Shown here: one piece after another, positions 1 to 6,134 of the stretch | Position numbering within the stretch: the first letter of the stretch is position 1 | How the letters are laid out: the number at the start of each line of letters is the position of its first letter | Origin: an uncultured Rhodopirellula sp. | Lineage (GTDB): Bacteria; Planctomycetota; Planctomycetia; Pirellulales; Pirellulaceae | Assembly (NCBI GenBank): GCA_913061385.1 | Contig: CAJXTM010000257.1 | Span: 1-6,180, forward strand | DNA length: 6,180 bases | Direction: 5' to 3' | The notes under the pieces: generated by a model | Told to the model about the DNA's origin: nothing | Databases searched by the model: none | Seen by the model: the letters and a program-made list of their open reading frames with translations, nothing else | Position numbers and translations under genes: made by a program

Positions 1-24
1 GCGTCAGATGTGTATAAGAGACAG
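1..24. other. Residual Nextera (Tn5) adapter, left end
   Basis: Positions 6-24 are the 19-bp Tn5 mosaic end used in Nextera libraries (AGATGTGTATAAGAGACAG). They are preceded by GCGTC, the last five bases of the read-1 (P5-side) adapter; the read-2 adapter would end in GCTCGG here. This is library sequence that was not trimmed before assembly, not genomic DNA, so the biological insert starts at 25. The copy at the right end is its reverse complement. Confidence 0.97.
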
Positions 25-26
25 GG

Positions 27-929
27 CAAAACACTCCGCCAGCGGTAAACGAATCTTCTGCATCGAGTGCTTCGCAGATCGTCGTTGCAGAAGAGCACAA
101 ACCATTCTTGGCAAGTGCCCAAGCATTCGTTGATGCCTATGCAAAACGCGATTCAACAGCCATTGGCGACATGTTTACGGCGAATGCTGAATTCCTAGAT
201 GAATTTGGTCAACTGACTCAAGGTCGCGAGGCCATTGTCGTGGTGTTTGAAAATGTGTTTCGCAATTCACAGGGTGCGACCATCGATGAAATCGCAATCG
301 AACGGATCAGGAAAATCACGGATCGTGTGGCAATGGAAGAAGGCGTGGTTTTTGCTGCCGAATCGTCTGATCACTTGCGGACTCAGAGTCGTTATGTCGC
401 GTTACATACGTTGGAGGCAGATGGTAAGTGGCGGATCAATTCACTCAAAAATTTGCCAACCAGTAGTGTCAGTCGTAAGGAACAACTGGAACAACTTTCA
501 TGGCTAACGGGAGATTGGGTCAATGAAGATGATGAATCGGTGGTTCACACAGTCTGCAACTGGTCCGATGACGGAAATTACCTGCTACGACGTTTCACAG
601 TCCAGACGCGAGACGGCAAGGAAATGAGTGGAGTCCAACGCATTGGCTGGGACCCAGCCCGAAAGAAAATCCGCTCATGGACCTTTGATTCCCACGGTGG
701 ATTTTTTAGCGGATTGTGGACCAAGCACGACAAACAATGGCTGCTGAATTCCGCTGGCGTTGCGGCGAATGGTGAATCGGTCACCGCAACCAGTGCTTAC
801 ACCCTTCACGACGCTGAAATGGTGACATGGCAATATCGCAGCCTGATTGTGGCCGGCAATGTTCGCGAAAACTTGGAACCCATCACAATGGTGAAACGCC
901 CACCACCACCGACACGATCAGCTAAGTAA
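27..929 (+). CDS. Secreted NTF2-like (DUF4440/SgcJ-EcaC type) protein, 5' partial
   Basis: The frame is open from the first insert codon (27) to the TAA at 927-929, giving 300 residues with no start inside the insert. The gene therefore begins upstream of the contig; the TTG at 108 is a poor start because the frame upstream also looks coding. The first ~27 residues are Ser/Ala/Glu-rich, like the stretch that follows a signal peptide. Residues ~28-142 resemble an NTF2-like/SnoaL domain, with a helix around AFVDAYAKRDSTAIGDMF, then AEFLDEFGQLTQGREAI and a closing strand WRINSLKNLP. Residues ~150-292 form a second domain containing LSWLTGDWVNEDDESVV, CNWSDDGNYLLRRF, QRIGWDPARKKIRSW and HGGFFSGLW. 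I recall this two-domain build from planctomycete proteins annotated 'SgcJ/EcaC family oxidoreductase'. That name comes from a distant relative, and no enzyme activity can be inferred. The protein ends in a Pro-rich tail, and gene 2 follows 47 bp downstream on the same strand. Confidence 0.85.
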   Translation, partial: QNTPPAVNESSASSASQIVVAEEHKPFLASAQAFVDAYAKRDSTAIGDMFTANAEFLDEFGQLTQGREAIVVVFENVFRNSQGATIDEIAIERIRKITDRVAMEEGVVFAAESSDHLRTQSRYVALHTLEADGKWRINSLKNLPTSSVSRKEQLEQLSWLTGDWVNEDDESVVHTVCNWSDDGNYLLRRFTVQTRDGKEMSGVQRIGWDPARKKIRSWTFDSHGGFFSGLWTKHDKQWLLNSAGVAANGESVTATSAYTLHDAEMVTWQYRSLIVAGNVRENLEPITMVKRPPPPTRSAK

Positions 930-976
930 TCAATCATATCCCTCACGCAGAAATCCACATTTCCGAGATCCGACCG

Positions 977-2821
977 ATGATTAAGACAGCATCCTACTTT
1001 CTGCTGGCTGGAACTTTTCTCATGACGCCGATCAGCGAACTTCACGCTCGCGGGCGAGGTGGTGGGGGTGGCGGCCGAGCCAACATGAGTCGCTCCAGCA
1101 TGAGTCGACCCAATGTCAGTCGCCCTAGCCCAAGCCGACCCAATGTCAGCAGGCCCAGCCCAAGTTTTAGTCGCCCAACCCGACCAAGCACAGGAATGCC
1201 GTCAGTCTCACGTCCCTCCATGCCCTCGACACGACCCTCTTTCCCGTCCACACGACCCTCTTTCCCGTCCACACGACCCTCTTTCCCGTCCACACGACCT
1301 TCTTTCCCGTCCACACGACCTTCTTTCCCGTCCACACGACCTTCGATGCCGTCCACACGACCTTCGATGCCGTCCACACGACCATCGCTGCCAGGAGACC
1401 GTCCCTCAACACGACCATCGCTGCCAGGAGACCGTCCTTCGACACGACCATCGCTGCCGGGAGACCGTCCTTCAACCCTTCCTGCAGACCGACCTGGCAG
1501 TGGCACTCGTCCCGGTACGGATCGTCCGTCGGTACGCCCTAGTCTGCCGGGTCTTGATGGCGATCGTCCTTCTATCGGTGACCGCCCCAATCGCCCGGAC
1601 AGGCCAAACCGTCCGGATCGGCCCAGCATCGATGATCGTCGCGCCTCATTGAACGACCGCTTGGATCAGCGTCCAGGCCATAATCATCCTAACCACGAAC
1701 GACCAGGCTACGGCTGGGACAACTGGTACGACCACCACTACAGCCATCACCAACATTGGCACCACGGTTCGTGGCATCATCCGTGGCGGCCGCCTACATA
1801 TTGGAACTACTGGTGGAATCGTTACCCAGCATTGACCACATTCGGCCTGACGACATGGGGTATCAATCGTGTCGGATGGGCGTTTGGTTACAACAACTAT
1901 TACAACCCCTACGTGACTCCCAGCACTGTTGTGGTTGACAACAGCGTTTACGACTATTCGCAACCAATCATCATGGCTCCCGGCGAAAGCACGCTCTCGA
2001 GTGACCCATTAAACGCACCACCTGCAGATGTTCCGGAAGCCTCGCTCACCACCTTTGATCAAGCTCGCAATGATTTCTACGCAGGTGATTATACAGCAGC
2101 CTTGAAAGCAACCGACCAAGCTTTGAAAGAAAGCCCCAATGATGCAGTGATGCATGAATTCCGAGCCTTGACTCTGTTTGCACTGGGGCAATACCAGGAG
2201 TCGGCAGCCACACTGTATGCAGTATTGAGTGTTGGTCCCGGTTGGGATTGGACGACCATGATTGGCCTCTACCCACAGGTCGATATCTATACGGAGCAAC
2301 TGCGAAAACTCGAGCAATTCGTCACCGACAATCCAGATGACAATGCTGGCTTGCTGGTACTTTCGTACCAATACATCACTGCCGGACATGATCAAGCAGC
2401 AGCAACCGAATTGGAACGATTGGTCGCTCTAACCCCAACCGACCCGGTTGCAATCCAGTTGCTACTGAGCGTCGAACCGAATGCCAAAATTCCTGACCCA
2501 CCCAAGGAGTTGCTTCCGCCACAGCCAACGGCCAAGATCACCAAGGACCAACTCAAAGGATCATGGTCGGCAGATAGGGATGGACGTGGCTTTGCGATGG
2601 ACCTGAAAGAAGACGGGACTTTTGCGTGGACGTACTCTCAGGGCGATCAATCGCAGGAAGTCACCGGCGTCTGGGATGTCGATGACAAGGGAATCTTGGC
2701 GATGGAGATGAACGATGACGGTGTGATGCTGGCTCAGGTTCTCTTTAAAGCCGGAAAGCTCAACTTTTACATGATTGGTGATACAGAGGGAACGCCACCG
2801 CTGGAGTTCACCAAAGGGTAA
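977..2821 (+). CDS. Secreted repeat-rich TPR protein with C-terminal beta-rich domain
   Basis: This is a 614-residue exported protein with a mosaic layout. Residues 1-24 are a signal peptide (Lys-4, hydrophobic SYFLLAGTFLM, cleavage after LHA). Residues 25-81 are Gly/Arg/Ser-rich (GRGGGGGGR, then MSRPNVSRPSPS-type motifs). Residues 82-167 are tandem Pro/Ser/Arg repeats. Residues ~168-228 are Asp/Arg/Pro-rich (DRPNRPDRPNRPDRPS). Residues ~229-290 are very rich in His, Trp and Tyr. Residues ~356-510 are TPR-like helices (FDQARNDFYAGDYTAALKATDQAL; VMHEFRALTLFALGQYQESAATL; a third unit near AGHDQAAATELERLVALTP). Residues ~519-614 look like a small beta-barrel (LKGSWSADRDGRGFAMDL, DGTFAWTY, VTGVWDVDD). 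I recall similar planctomycete proteins with a WDWTTM...YTEQLRKLE stretch, labelled only as TPR proteins. The role is unknown; an envelope or matrix scaffold is an inference from export and composition. The ATG at 977 is supported by the signal peptide, although no good ribosome site precedes it. Confidence 0.92.
   Translation: MIKTASYFLLAGTFLMTPISELHARGRGGGGGGRANMSRSSMSRPNVSRPSPSRPNVSRPSPSFSRPTRPSTGMPSVSRPSMPSTRPSFPSTRPSFPSTRPSFPSTRPSFPSTRPSFPSTRPSMPSTRPSMPSTRPSLPGDRPSTRPSLPGDRPSTRPSLPGDRPSTLPADRPGSGTRPGTDRPSVRPSLPGLDGDRPSIGDRPNRPDRPNRPDRPSIDDRRASLNDRLDQRPGHNHPNHERPGYGWDNWYDHHYSHHQHWHHGSWHHPWRPPTYWNYWWNRYPALTTFGLTTWGINRVGWAFGYNNYYNPYVTPSTVVVDNSVYDYSQPIIMAPGESTLSSDPLNAPPADVPEASLTTFDQARNDFYAGDYTAALKATDQALKESPNDAVMHEFRALTLFALGQYQESAATLYAVLSVGPGWDWTTMIGLYPQVDIYTEQLRKLEQFVTDNPDDNAGLLVLSYQYITAGHDQAAATELERLVALTPTDPVAIQLLLSVEPNAKIPDPPKELLPPQPTAKITKDQLKGSWSADRDGRGFAMDLKEDGTFAWTYSQGDQSQEVTGVWDVDDKGILAMEMNDDGVMLAQVLFKAGKLNFYMIGDTEGTPPLEFTKG
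1220..1387 (+). repeat. 21-bp tandem repeat array, 8 units (x-P-S-T-R-P-S)
   Basis: Eight in-frame 21-bp units inside the secreted TPR gene each encode a heptad: Met-PSTRPS once, Phe-PSTRPS five times, then Met-PSTRPS twice. Units 2 and 3 (1241-1261, 1262-1282) are identical in bases, as are units 4 and 5 (1283-1303, 1304-1324). Changes accumulate stepwise along the array: CCCTCT becomes CCTTCT, then CCTTCG, and the first codon changes from TTC to ATG. Identity between neighbours down to silent positions points to recent slippage or unequal exchange, so copy number may vary between strains. The array carries no stop codon in several other frames, which creates long spurious ORFs on both strands. 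Confidence 0.95.
1388..1477 (+). repeat. 33-bp tandem repeat, 2.7 units (LPGDRPSTRPS)
   Basis: Directly after the 21-bp array come two full 33-bp units (1388-1420, 1421-1453) and a 24-bp partial third (1454-1477). They encode LPGDRPSTRPS twice, then LPGDRPST. Each full unit ends with the same STRPS module that closes the 21-bp units. The larger unit therefore looks like the heptad with a four-residue insertion (GDRP) that was then itself duplicated. The partial copy passes into degenerate DRP-type sequence. Confidence 0.93.
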
Positions 2822-2845
2822 ATTGATCGGGTACGACAAGAATGC

Positions 2846-2875
2846 CGTGTTTCCTCGAGACATCGTTTTTTTTTT
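2846..2875 (+). terminator. Candidate intrinsic terminator after the TPR gene
   Basis: A run of ten T's (2866-2875) follows an imperfect hairpin 25 bp after the stop codon. CGTGTTT (2846-2852) pairs with AGACA-T-CG (2858-2865), with one bulged T, one G-T pair and a five-base loop. The stem is weak and AT-biased, but the T-tract starts immediately after it and the position suits the end of the transcript covering genes 1 and 2. Confidence 0.45.
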
Positions 2876-2890
2876 CATTGAACAAACTCA

Positions 2891-2909
2891 GGGCACGTTC
2901 CTAGTGCCC
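2891..2909 (+). other. Perfect 6-bp hairpin upstream of the HdeD gene
   Basis: GGGCAC (2891-2896) and GTGCCC (2904-2909) form a perfect GC-rich stem around the 7-base loop GTTCCTA. No T-run follows on either strand, so it is not a standard intrinsic terminator. It lies 56 bp before the chosen start of the HdeD-like gene, so it could be a leader structure, a protein-binding inverted repeat or chance. The rest of the 2822-2965 gap shows nothing I can name, and I found no convincing -35/-10 pair. Confidence 0.3.
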
Positions 2910-2965
2910 CGATGCGTGGTAGCCTGTGTTCTACACCCTGTTTTCCCTGCGACCGGCAATTGATC

Positions 2966-3562
2966 ATGAAAGACAATGAATTCCCTCGAACAATGCCACT
3001 TTTTCTTACAGGTGCTGTTCTTACGCTGCTTGGCTGCCTCGCCTTCGCAGCGCCAAGCGTCGCCGGAACGTGGGTGATAGGAGTGATTGGTGTGGTTCTG
3101 TTAATCGCTGGAATCATTCAATTATTGACGGGCTGGTGGGCTGAGCGTTGGTCGCAAAGAATCTCACCCATCATCATCGGTTTGGTTTCCACCGTCTCCG
3201 GTATTGGCCTGCTCACCGAACCTTGGATCGGGTCACAGATGGTCATCTGGGTGATGTCCATTTTCTTCGTGGCCGGTGGTGTTTGGAAAATGGTCACCGC
3301 TTTTAGTTATCGCCCGGCAAAGGGTTGGCTCTTGCTGTTTTTCAGTGGTGTCATTGCCGTGGGTCTCGGATATTGGATGTTCACACGAACGGGCGAAGAA
3401 GCATTGGAGATCATTGGCATTCTAGCCGGCATCGATTTCTTGCTGACCGGCATTTCCATACTGGCTATTGCAATCACTGTGCGGCAACTGATGGCAGTTG
3501 TTCAGGATGTATCAGAGCACTCATCGCAGGACCAAAACTCGGACAACCCGCTGCTTGATTGA
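2966..3562 (+). CDS. HdeD/DUF308 family six-helix membrane protein
   Basis: This 198-residue integral membrane protein resembles the HdeD (DUF308) family. Six hydrophobic segments fall near residues 10-30, 35-56, 66-84, 90-110, 119-138 and 147-171. They are arranged in pairs of the DUF308 type: PLFLTGAVLTLLGCLAFAAP, then IGVVLLIAGIIQLLTGWW, later FFVAGGVWKMVTAF and GWLLLFFSGVIAVGLGYWMF. The C-terminal 25 residues are polar. I chose ATG 2966 because the family usually starts a few residues before helix 1. The in-frame ATG at 2912 would add 18 atypical residues (CSTPCFPCDRQ) and start within three bases of the hairpin. In E. coli HdeD contributes to acid resistance at high cell density, but the biochemical role of the wider family is poorly known. 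The phosphodiesterase gene follows after 12 bp, so the two are probably co-transcribed. Confidence 0.88.
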   Translation: MKDNEFPRTMPLFLTGAVLTLLGCLAFAAPSVAGTWVIGVIGVVLLIAGIIQLLTGWWAERWSQRISPIIIGLVSTVSGIGLLTEPWIGSQMVIWVMSIFFVAGGVWKMVTAFSYRPAKGWLLLFFSGVIAVGLGYWMFTRTGEEALEIIGILAGIDFLLTGISILAIAITVRQLMAVVQDVSEHSSQDQNSDNPLLD

Positions 3563-3574
3563 TTACTTTCACCA

Positions 3575-5431
3575 ATGTTGACGAAAAACACCTTAGTAAA
3601 AGCATCGGGGGATTTCAGACGCCACTGGCTTGAACTATTCCTGACGAATGGACTCTACACAGTCATCGCCGTTGTCCTTCTGACACCGATGTTGGTTGCG
3701 TTATCCCAATTGCTTCTGCGTCTCTCAGGAAAGGCGGTACTTGCAGATCAAGACATTCTCCTTTTCTTGCTTGAACCGGCGGGTTGGATCTGTGTAATCA
3801 CGTTGGGTGCTTTGTGGCTGGGAATCATTATTCTCGGACAGGCGTCAATGATGGCCATTCTCGCAGCCCCGCTCCACCATAAGACGGGCACGGTCGTTGC
3901 GATTCGTTTTGCAGTGGCACATGCATGGCAAATCAGTCAGGTCACAGCCCGACTTGTCATCCGTATTGGTCTGTTGGTAGCACCATTCCTCGGAATAGCC
4001 GCGGTCACCTACGCGATTCTGCTGAGCAAATTCGACATTAATTTTTATCTGCAGGAAAAGCCAACTGAATTCATCGTTGCTGTTTCTATCGGAGCGGTTC
4101 TGGCCATTACCTTGGCGATTCTGCTGTTGAGATTTGTCTCCAGTTGGATACTCGCTTTGCCACTAGTTCTTTTTGAGCAGGTCCCGGCCTCACAAGCACT
4201 TCAGGAGAGCGCGCGTAGGACGGTCGGTTCGCGGACTCGTATCGTCTCCCTGTTCAGCCTCTGGACTCTCGCTGGATTTAGCTTATCTGCCTCGATGACA
4301 TCTGTAGTGGTTTGGACTGGTCGCTTAATCATCCCAGACAAAGTCACCTCACTCACTCTGCTGATCATCTCTCTGGGAGTTTTTTTGCTGATTTGGGCAA
4401 TCATCAACTTGCTGATCCAGATGATCAGCAGCAGCCTGCTTGCCGCAATTTGGTTGAACCTGTATCGCGAAATTGGATACGACGACGGTAAATTCAATTT
4501 CACAAACTACAACTCTGCAGTCTCATCTGGCAGACATGGCGGCATCCGCATCACAGGCAAACGTCTAATCGCAGGCAGTCTGATTGGATTAATGGCGGCC
4601 GCAATCATCGGAATCTGGACGATTGAAAGTGTTCGTCTGGAAGATGATGTTGAGATCATTGCACATCGTGGCGCATCTGCTATCGCTCCCGAAAACACTT
4701 TGGCGGCAATGCGGCAAGCCATCGACTATGCCACTGACTGGGTCGAGATCGACGTACAGGAAACAAGCGATGACCAAGTCGTTGTTTTCCACGACAGCGA
4801 TTTCATGAAATTGGCCAAGATCGATCTCAAGATCTGGGACGCAACCATGGCAGACCTCGCAAAGATTGACATTGGCAGCCACAAAGATCCTGCATTCAGT
4901 AGCGAACGTGTTCCGACCTTGTCTGAGTTACTCACTACCTGCAAAGGAAAAGCAAAGGTCGTCATTGAACTGAAATATTACGGTCATGACAAAGACCTCG
5001 AGCAGCGGGTATTGGACATCGTAAATGCACATGAAATGTCCTCTGATGTCATGTACATGTCTTTGAATCTGGATGCTGTAACCAAAATAAAAGAGTTAAA
5101 TCCAAAGTGCCGTGCCGGTTTGCTGATGTCGGTACTGAGCGGCAACATCCAAGATACCAAGGCAGACTTCCTTGCCGTCAATGCAATGTTCGTCAATCGA
5201 TCTTTTATCCAACGTGCTCACGCCAGTGGAAAAGAGGTTTACGTATGGACCATCAATGATGCTGTAACCATGTCGCGGATGATCGGGATTGGCGTGGACG
5301 GACTCATCACGGATAAACCCGACCTTGCTCGGCAAGTGCTGGCTGAAAGATCAACTTTGAATCCAGCAGAACGACTGTTACTGGAACTATCCGAAACCTT
5401 TGGTGTCACCCCTATCGTGACCGACCAGTAG
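3575..5431 (+). CDS. Membrane-anchored glycerophosphodiester phosphodiesterase
   Basis: This 618-residue enzyme is predicted to hydrolyse glycerophosphodiesters to glycerol-3-phosphate and an alcohol. Residues 1-350 form a membrane domain with about seven hydrophobic segments (near 20-48, 62-98, 125-150, 167-200, 225-252, 258-295, 330-350), resembling the membrane domain found in front of some bacterial GDPD proteins. Residues ~357-595 are the GDPD TIM-barrel. Its expected active-site set is complete: H364-R365-G366, P372-E373-N374-T375, the metal-binding pair E391/D393, H406-D407, and E465 with K467 in VVIELK. VWTIND (W558) and GVDGLITDKPD close the domain. The last ~25 residues are a polar tail. 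The catalytic domain follows the last helix, so a periplasmic location is likely but unproven. The ATG at 3575 is 12 bp after the HdeD-like stop; no clear ribosome site is visible. The exact substrate cannot be read from sequence. Confidence 0.94.
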   Translation: MLTKNTLVKASGDFRRHWLELFLTNGLYTVIAVVLLTPMLVALSQLLLRLSGKAVLADQDILLFLLEPAGWICVITLGALWLGIIILGQASMMAILAAPLHHKTGTVVAIRFAVAHAWQISQVTARLVIRIGLLVAPFLGIAAVTYAILLSKFDINFYLQEKPTEFIVAVSIGAVLAITLAILLLRFVSSWILALPLVLFEQVPASQALQESARRTVGSRTRIVSLFSLWTLAGFSLSASMTSVVVWTGRLIIPDKVTSLTLLIISLGVFLLIWAIINLLIQMISSSLLAAIWLNLYREIGYDDGKFNFTNYNSAVSSGRHGGIRITGKRLIAGSLIGLMAAAIIGIWTIESVRLEDDVEIIAHRGASAIAPENTLAAMRQAIDYATDWVEIDVQETSDDQVVVFHDSDFMKLAKIDLKIWDATMADLAKIDIGSHKDPAFSSERVPTLSELLTTCKGKAKVVIELKYYGHDKDLEQRVLDIVNAHEMSSDVMYMSLNLDAVTKIKELNPKCRAGLLMSVLSGNIQDTKADFLAVNAMFVNRSFIQRAHASGKEVYVWTINDAVTMSRMIGIGVDGLITDKPDLARQVLAERSTLNPAERLLLELSETFGVTPIVTDQ

Positions 5432-5484
5432 CCAGCGTTTCCCTCGCCGATTCCTCCCAGCCCCAAGCAACTGCGGCAGTTAAA

Positions 5485-5943
5485 CTAGTCGTTAAATGGC
5501 ACATCAGTCCATTCCCAACGGCACTCAGAAATTCGATTGCTTTTGGGATTGATCAATTGAAATGTTGCGATCGATCCAATCAGCAAATCGACCGTTGTTG
5601 CCGGCACTACCATTTCGCTCAGGTCGGGTTGGCCAACTGGATGCGACCAGATCTGAAATCGTTCATATTGTCTGCCGGTCGGCATCAGAATCCATATTTG
5701 CGCCAGTCCTGTGTCACTTACGATGCTGAATCGGAATCGACCTTGATTCTCGATCACTCCTGCCATGTCTCGCGGGAGCATGGTTTCAAAAACACCAACG
5801 ATTTCATCACTGATTGGGATATCAGTCATATCAAAACGAATATCCCAATGAAACTTTCCGTCGGGGAGCTTCCAGCGTGAGAAGTTAGGAACCAGAGATG
5901 GGGTACGACAGCTATACTGCAAATCTTCGTCGATTGTCGCCAA
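5485..5943 (-). CDS. Unrecognised protein, probably the C-terminal part of a frameshifted gene
   Basis: This minus-strand frame ends at TAG (5485-5487), 53 bp from the stop of the convergent phosphodiesterase gene. I do not recognise its family. From the TTG at 5943 it encodes 152 residues of ordinary globular composition, with WKLPDGKFHWDIRFDM, GRFRFSIVSDTGLAQIWI, RFQIWSHPVGQPDL and a closing CRWEWTDVPF. The alternating hydrophobic pattern suggests a mostly beta structure. No signal peptide or membrane segment is visible. The TTG is a doubtful start because the frame stays open and protein-like to 5973 (RPENNEFGIH before it), where a TGA (5974-5976) cuts it off. A second minus frame looks coding just beyond, so this is probably the second part of one gene broken by an indel near 5969-5971. 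The overlapping plus-strand frame at 5557-5880 is Cys/His-rich and looks like a shadow. Confidence 0.6.
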   Translation of the reverse strand: MATIDEDLQYSCRTPSLVPNFSRWKLPDGKFHWDIRFDMTDIPISDEIVGVFETMLPRDMAGVIENQGRFRFSIVSDTGLAQIWILMPTGRQYERFQIWSHPVGQPDLSEMVVPATTVDLLIGSIATFQLINPKSNRISECRWEWTDVPFND

Positions 5944-5971
5944 ATGGATTCCGAATTCATTGTTCTCTGGG

Positions 5972-6128
5972 CGTCAGCGATCCGTCGCATCCTTATTCGA
6001 CTATATGAATAGGGCTGCCACGCCTGCACCTTTGCTGTCGCGGCCCAGTCTCTCAAATCAAAAACCCGATCATCCGAAATCACTTCGACACCAACGACTG
6101 AGATTTTTGGTAGCGTTTCGACTTCTTC
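5972..6128 (-). pseudogene. Upstream part of the same minus-strand gene, in another frame
   Basis: On the minus strand the frame from 6128 downward reads EEVETLPKISVVGVEVISDDRVFDLRDWAATAKVQ and continues to RMRRIADA near 5972. Its composition resembles the downstream frame. Beyond this point the same frame turns into poor sequence (NSESIWRQSTKIC), whereas the neighbouring frame continues well as PENNEFGIHLATIDEDL. One extra C in the CCC run (GGG at 5969-5971 on the plus strand) would join them as RIADAPENNEFGIHL. A TAG at 6129-6131 sits three bases from the adapter, so the 5' end is unreliable. The only start codon in the stretch is GTG at 6083, which would give about 199 residues for the repaired gene. 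No family was recognised. Confidence 0.45.
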
Positions 6129-6134
6129 CTAGAC

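Noticed and set aside
1220..1477. CRISPR-like array
   Set aside because: Units are 21 and 33 bp, directly adjacent without unique spacers, and encode an in-frame Pro/Ser/Arg repeat.
1042..1629. Long minus-strand ORF of 195 residues (repeated GRVDGKEGRVDG-type sequence)
   Set aside because: It is the antisense shadow of the Pro/Ser/Arg repeat region. The repeat units have periods divisible by three and carry no stop in this frame, so the frame stays open by construction. The sense frame has a signal peptide and downstream domains.
1113..1652. Alternative plus-strand frame of 179 residues (repeated SRPHDPL-type sequence)
   Set aside because: It is the same repeat read in a second frame, with no export signal or recognisable domain, and lies wholly inside the supported 614-residue gene.
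2878..2907. Possible promoter (TTGAAC as -35) before the HdeD-like gene
   Set aside because: Only four of six -35 bases match, and nothing like TATAAT lies 16-18 bp downstream.
2912..2965. Upstream start for the HdeD-like protein at ATG 2912
   Set aside because: It adds 18 residues (including CSTPCFPC) not expected in front of helix 1 of this family and lies right after the GC hairpin. ATG 2966 gives the usual family length.
5469..5481. Small hairpin AACTG-CGG-CAGTT between the convergent genes, as a bidirectional terminator
   Set aside because: The stem has only five pairs with a 3-base loop, and no T-run follows on either strand; it could easily be chance.
5557..5880. Plus-strand ORF of 107 residues
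   Set aside because: It has unusual Cys/His/Ser-rich composition and fully overlaps the better-looking minus-strand frame, so it is probably a shadow.
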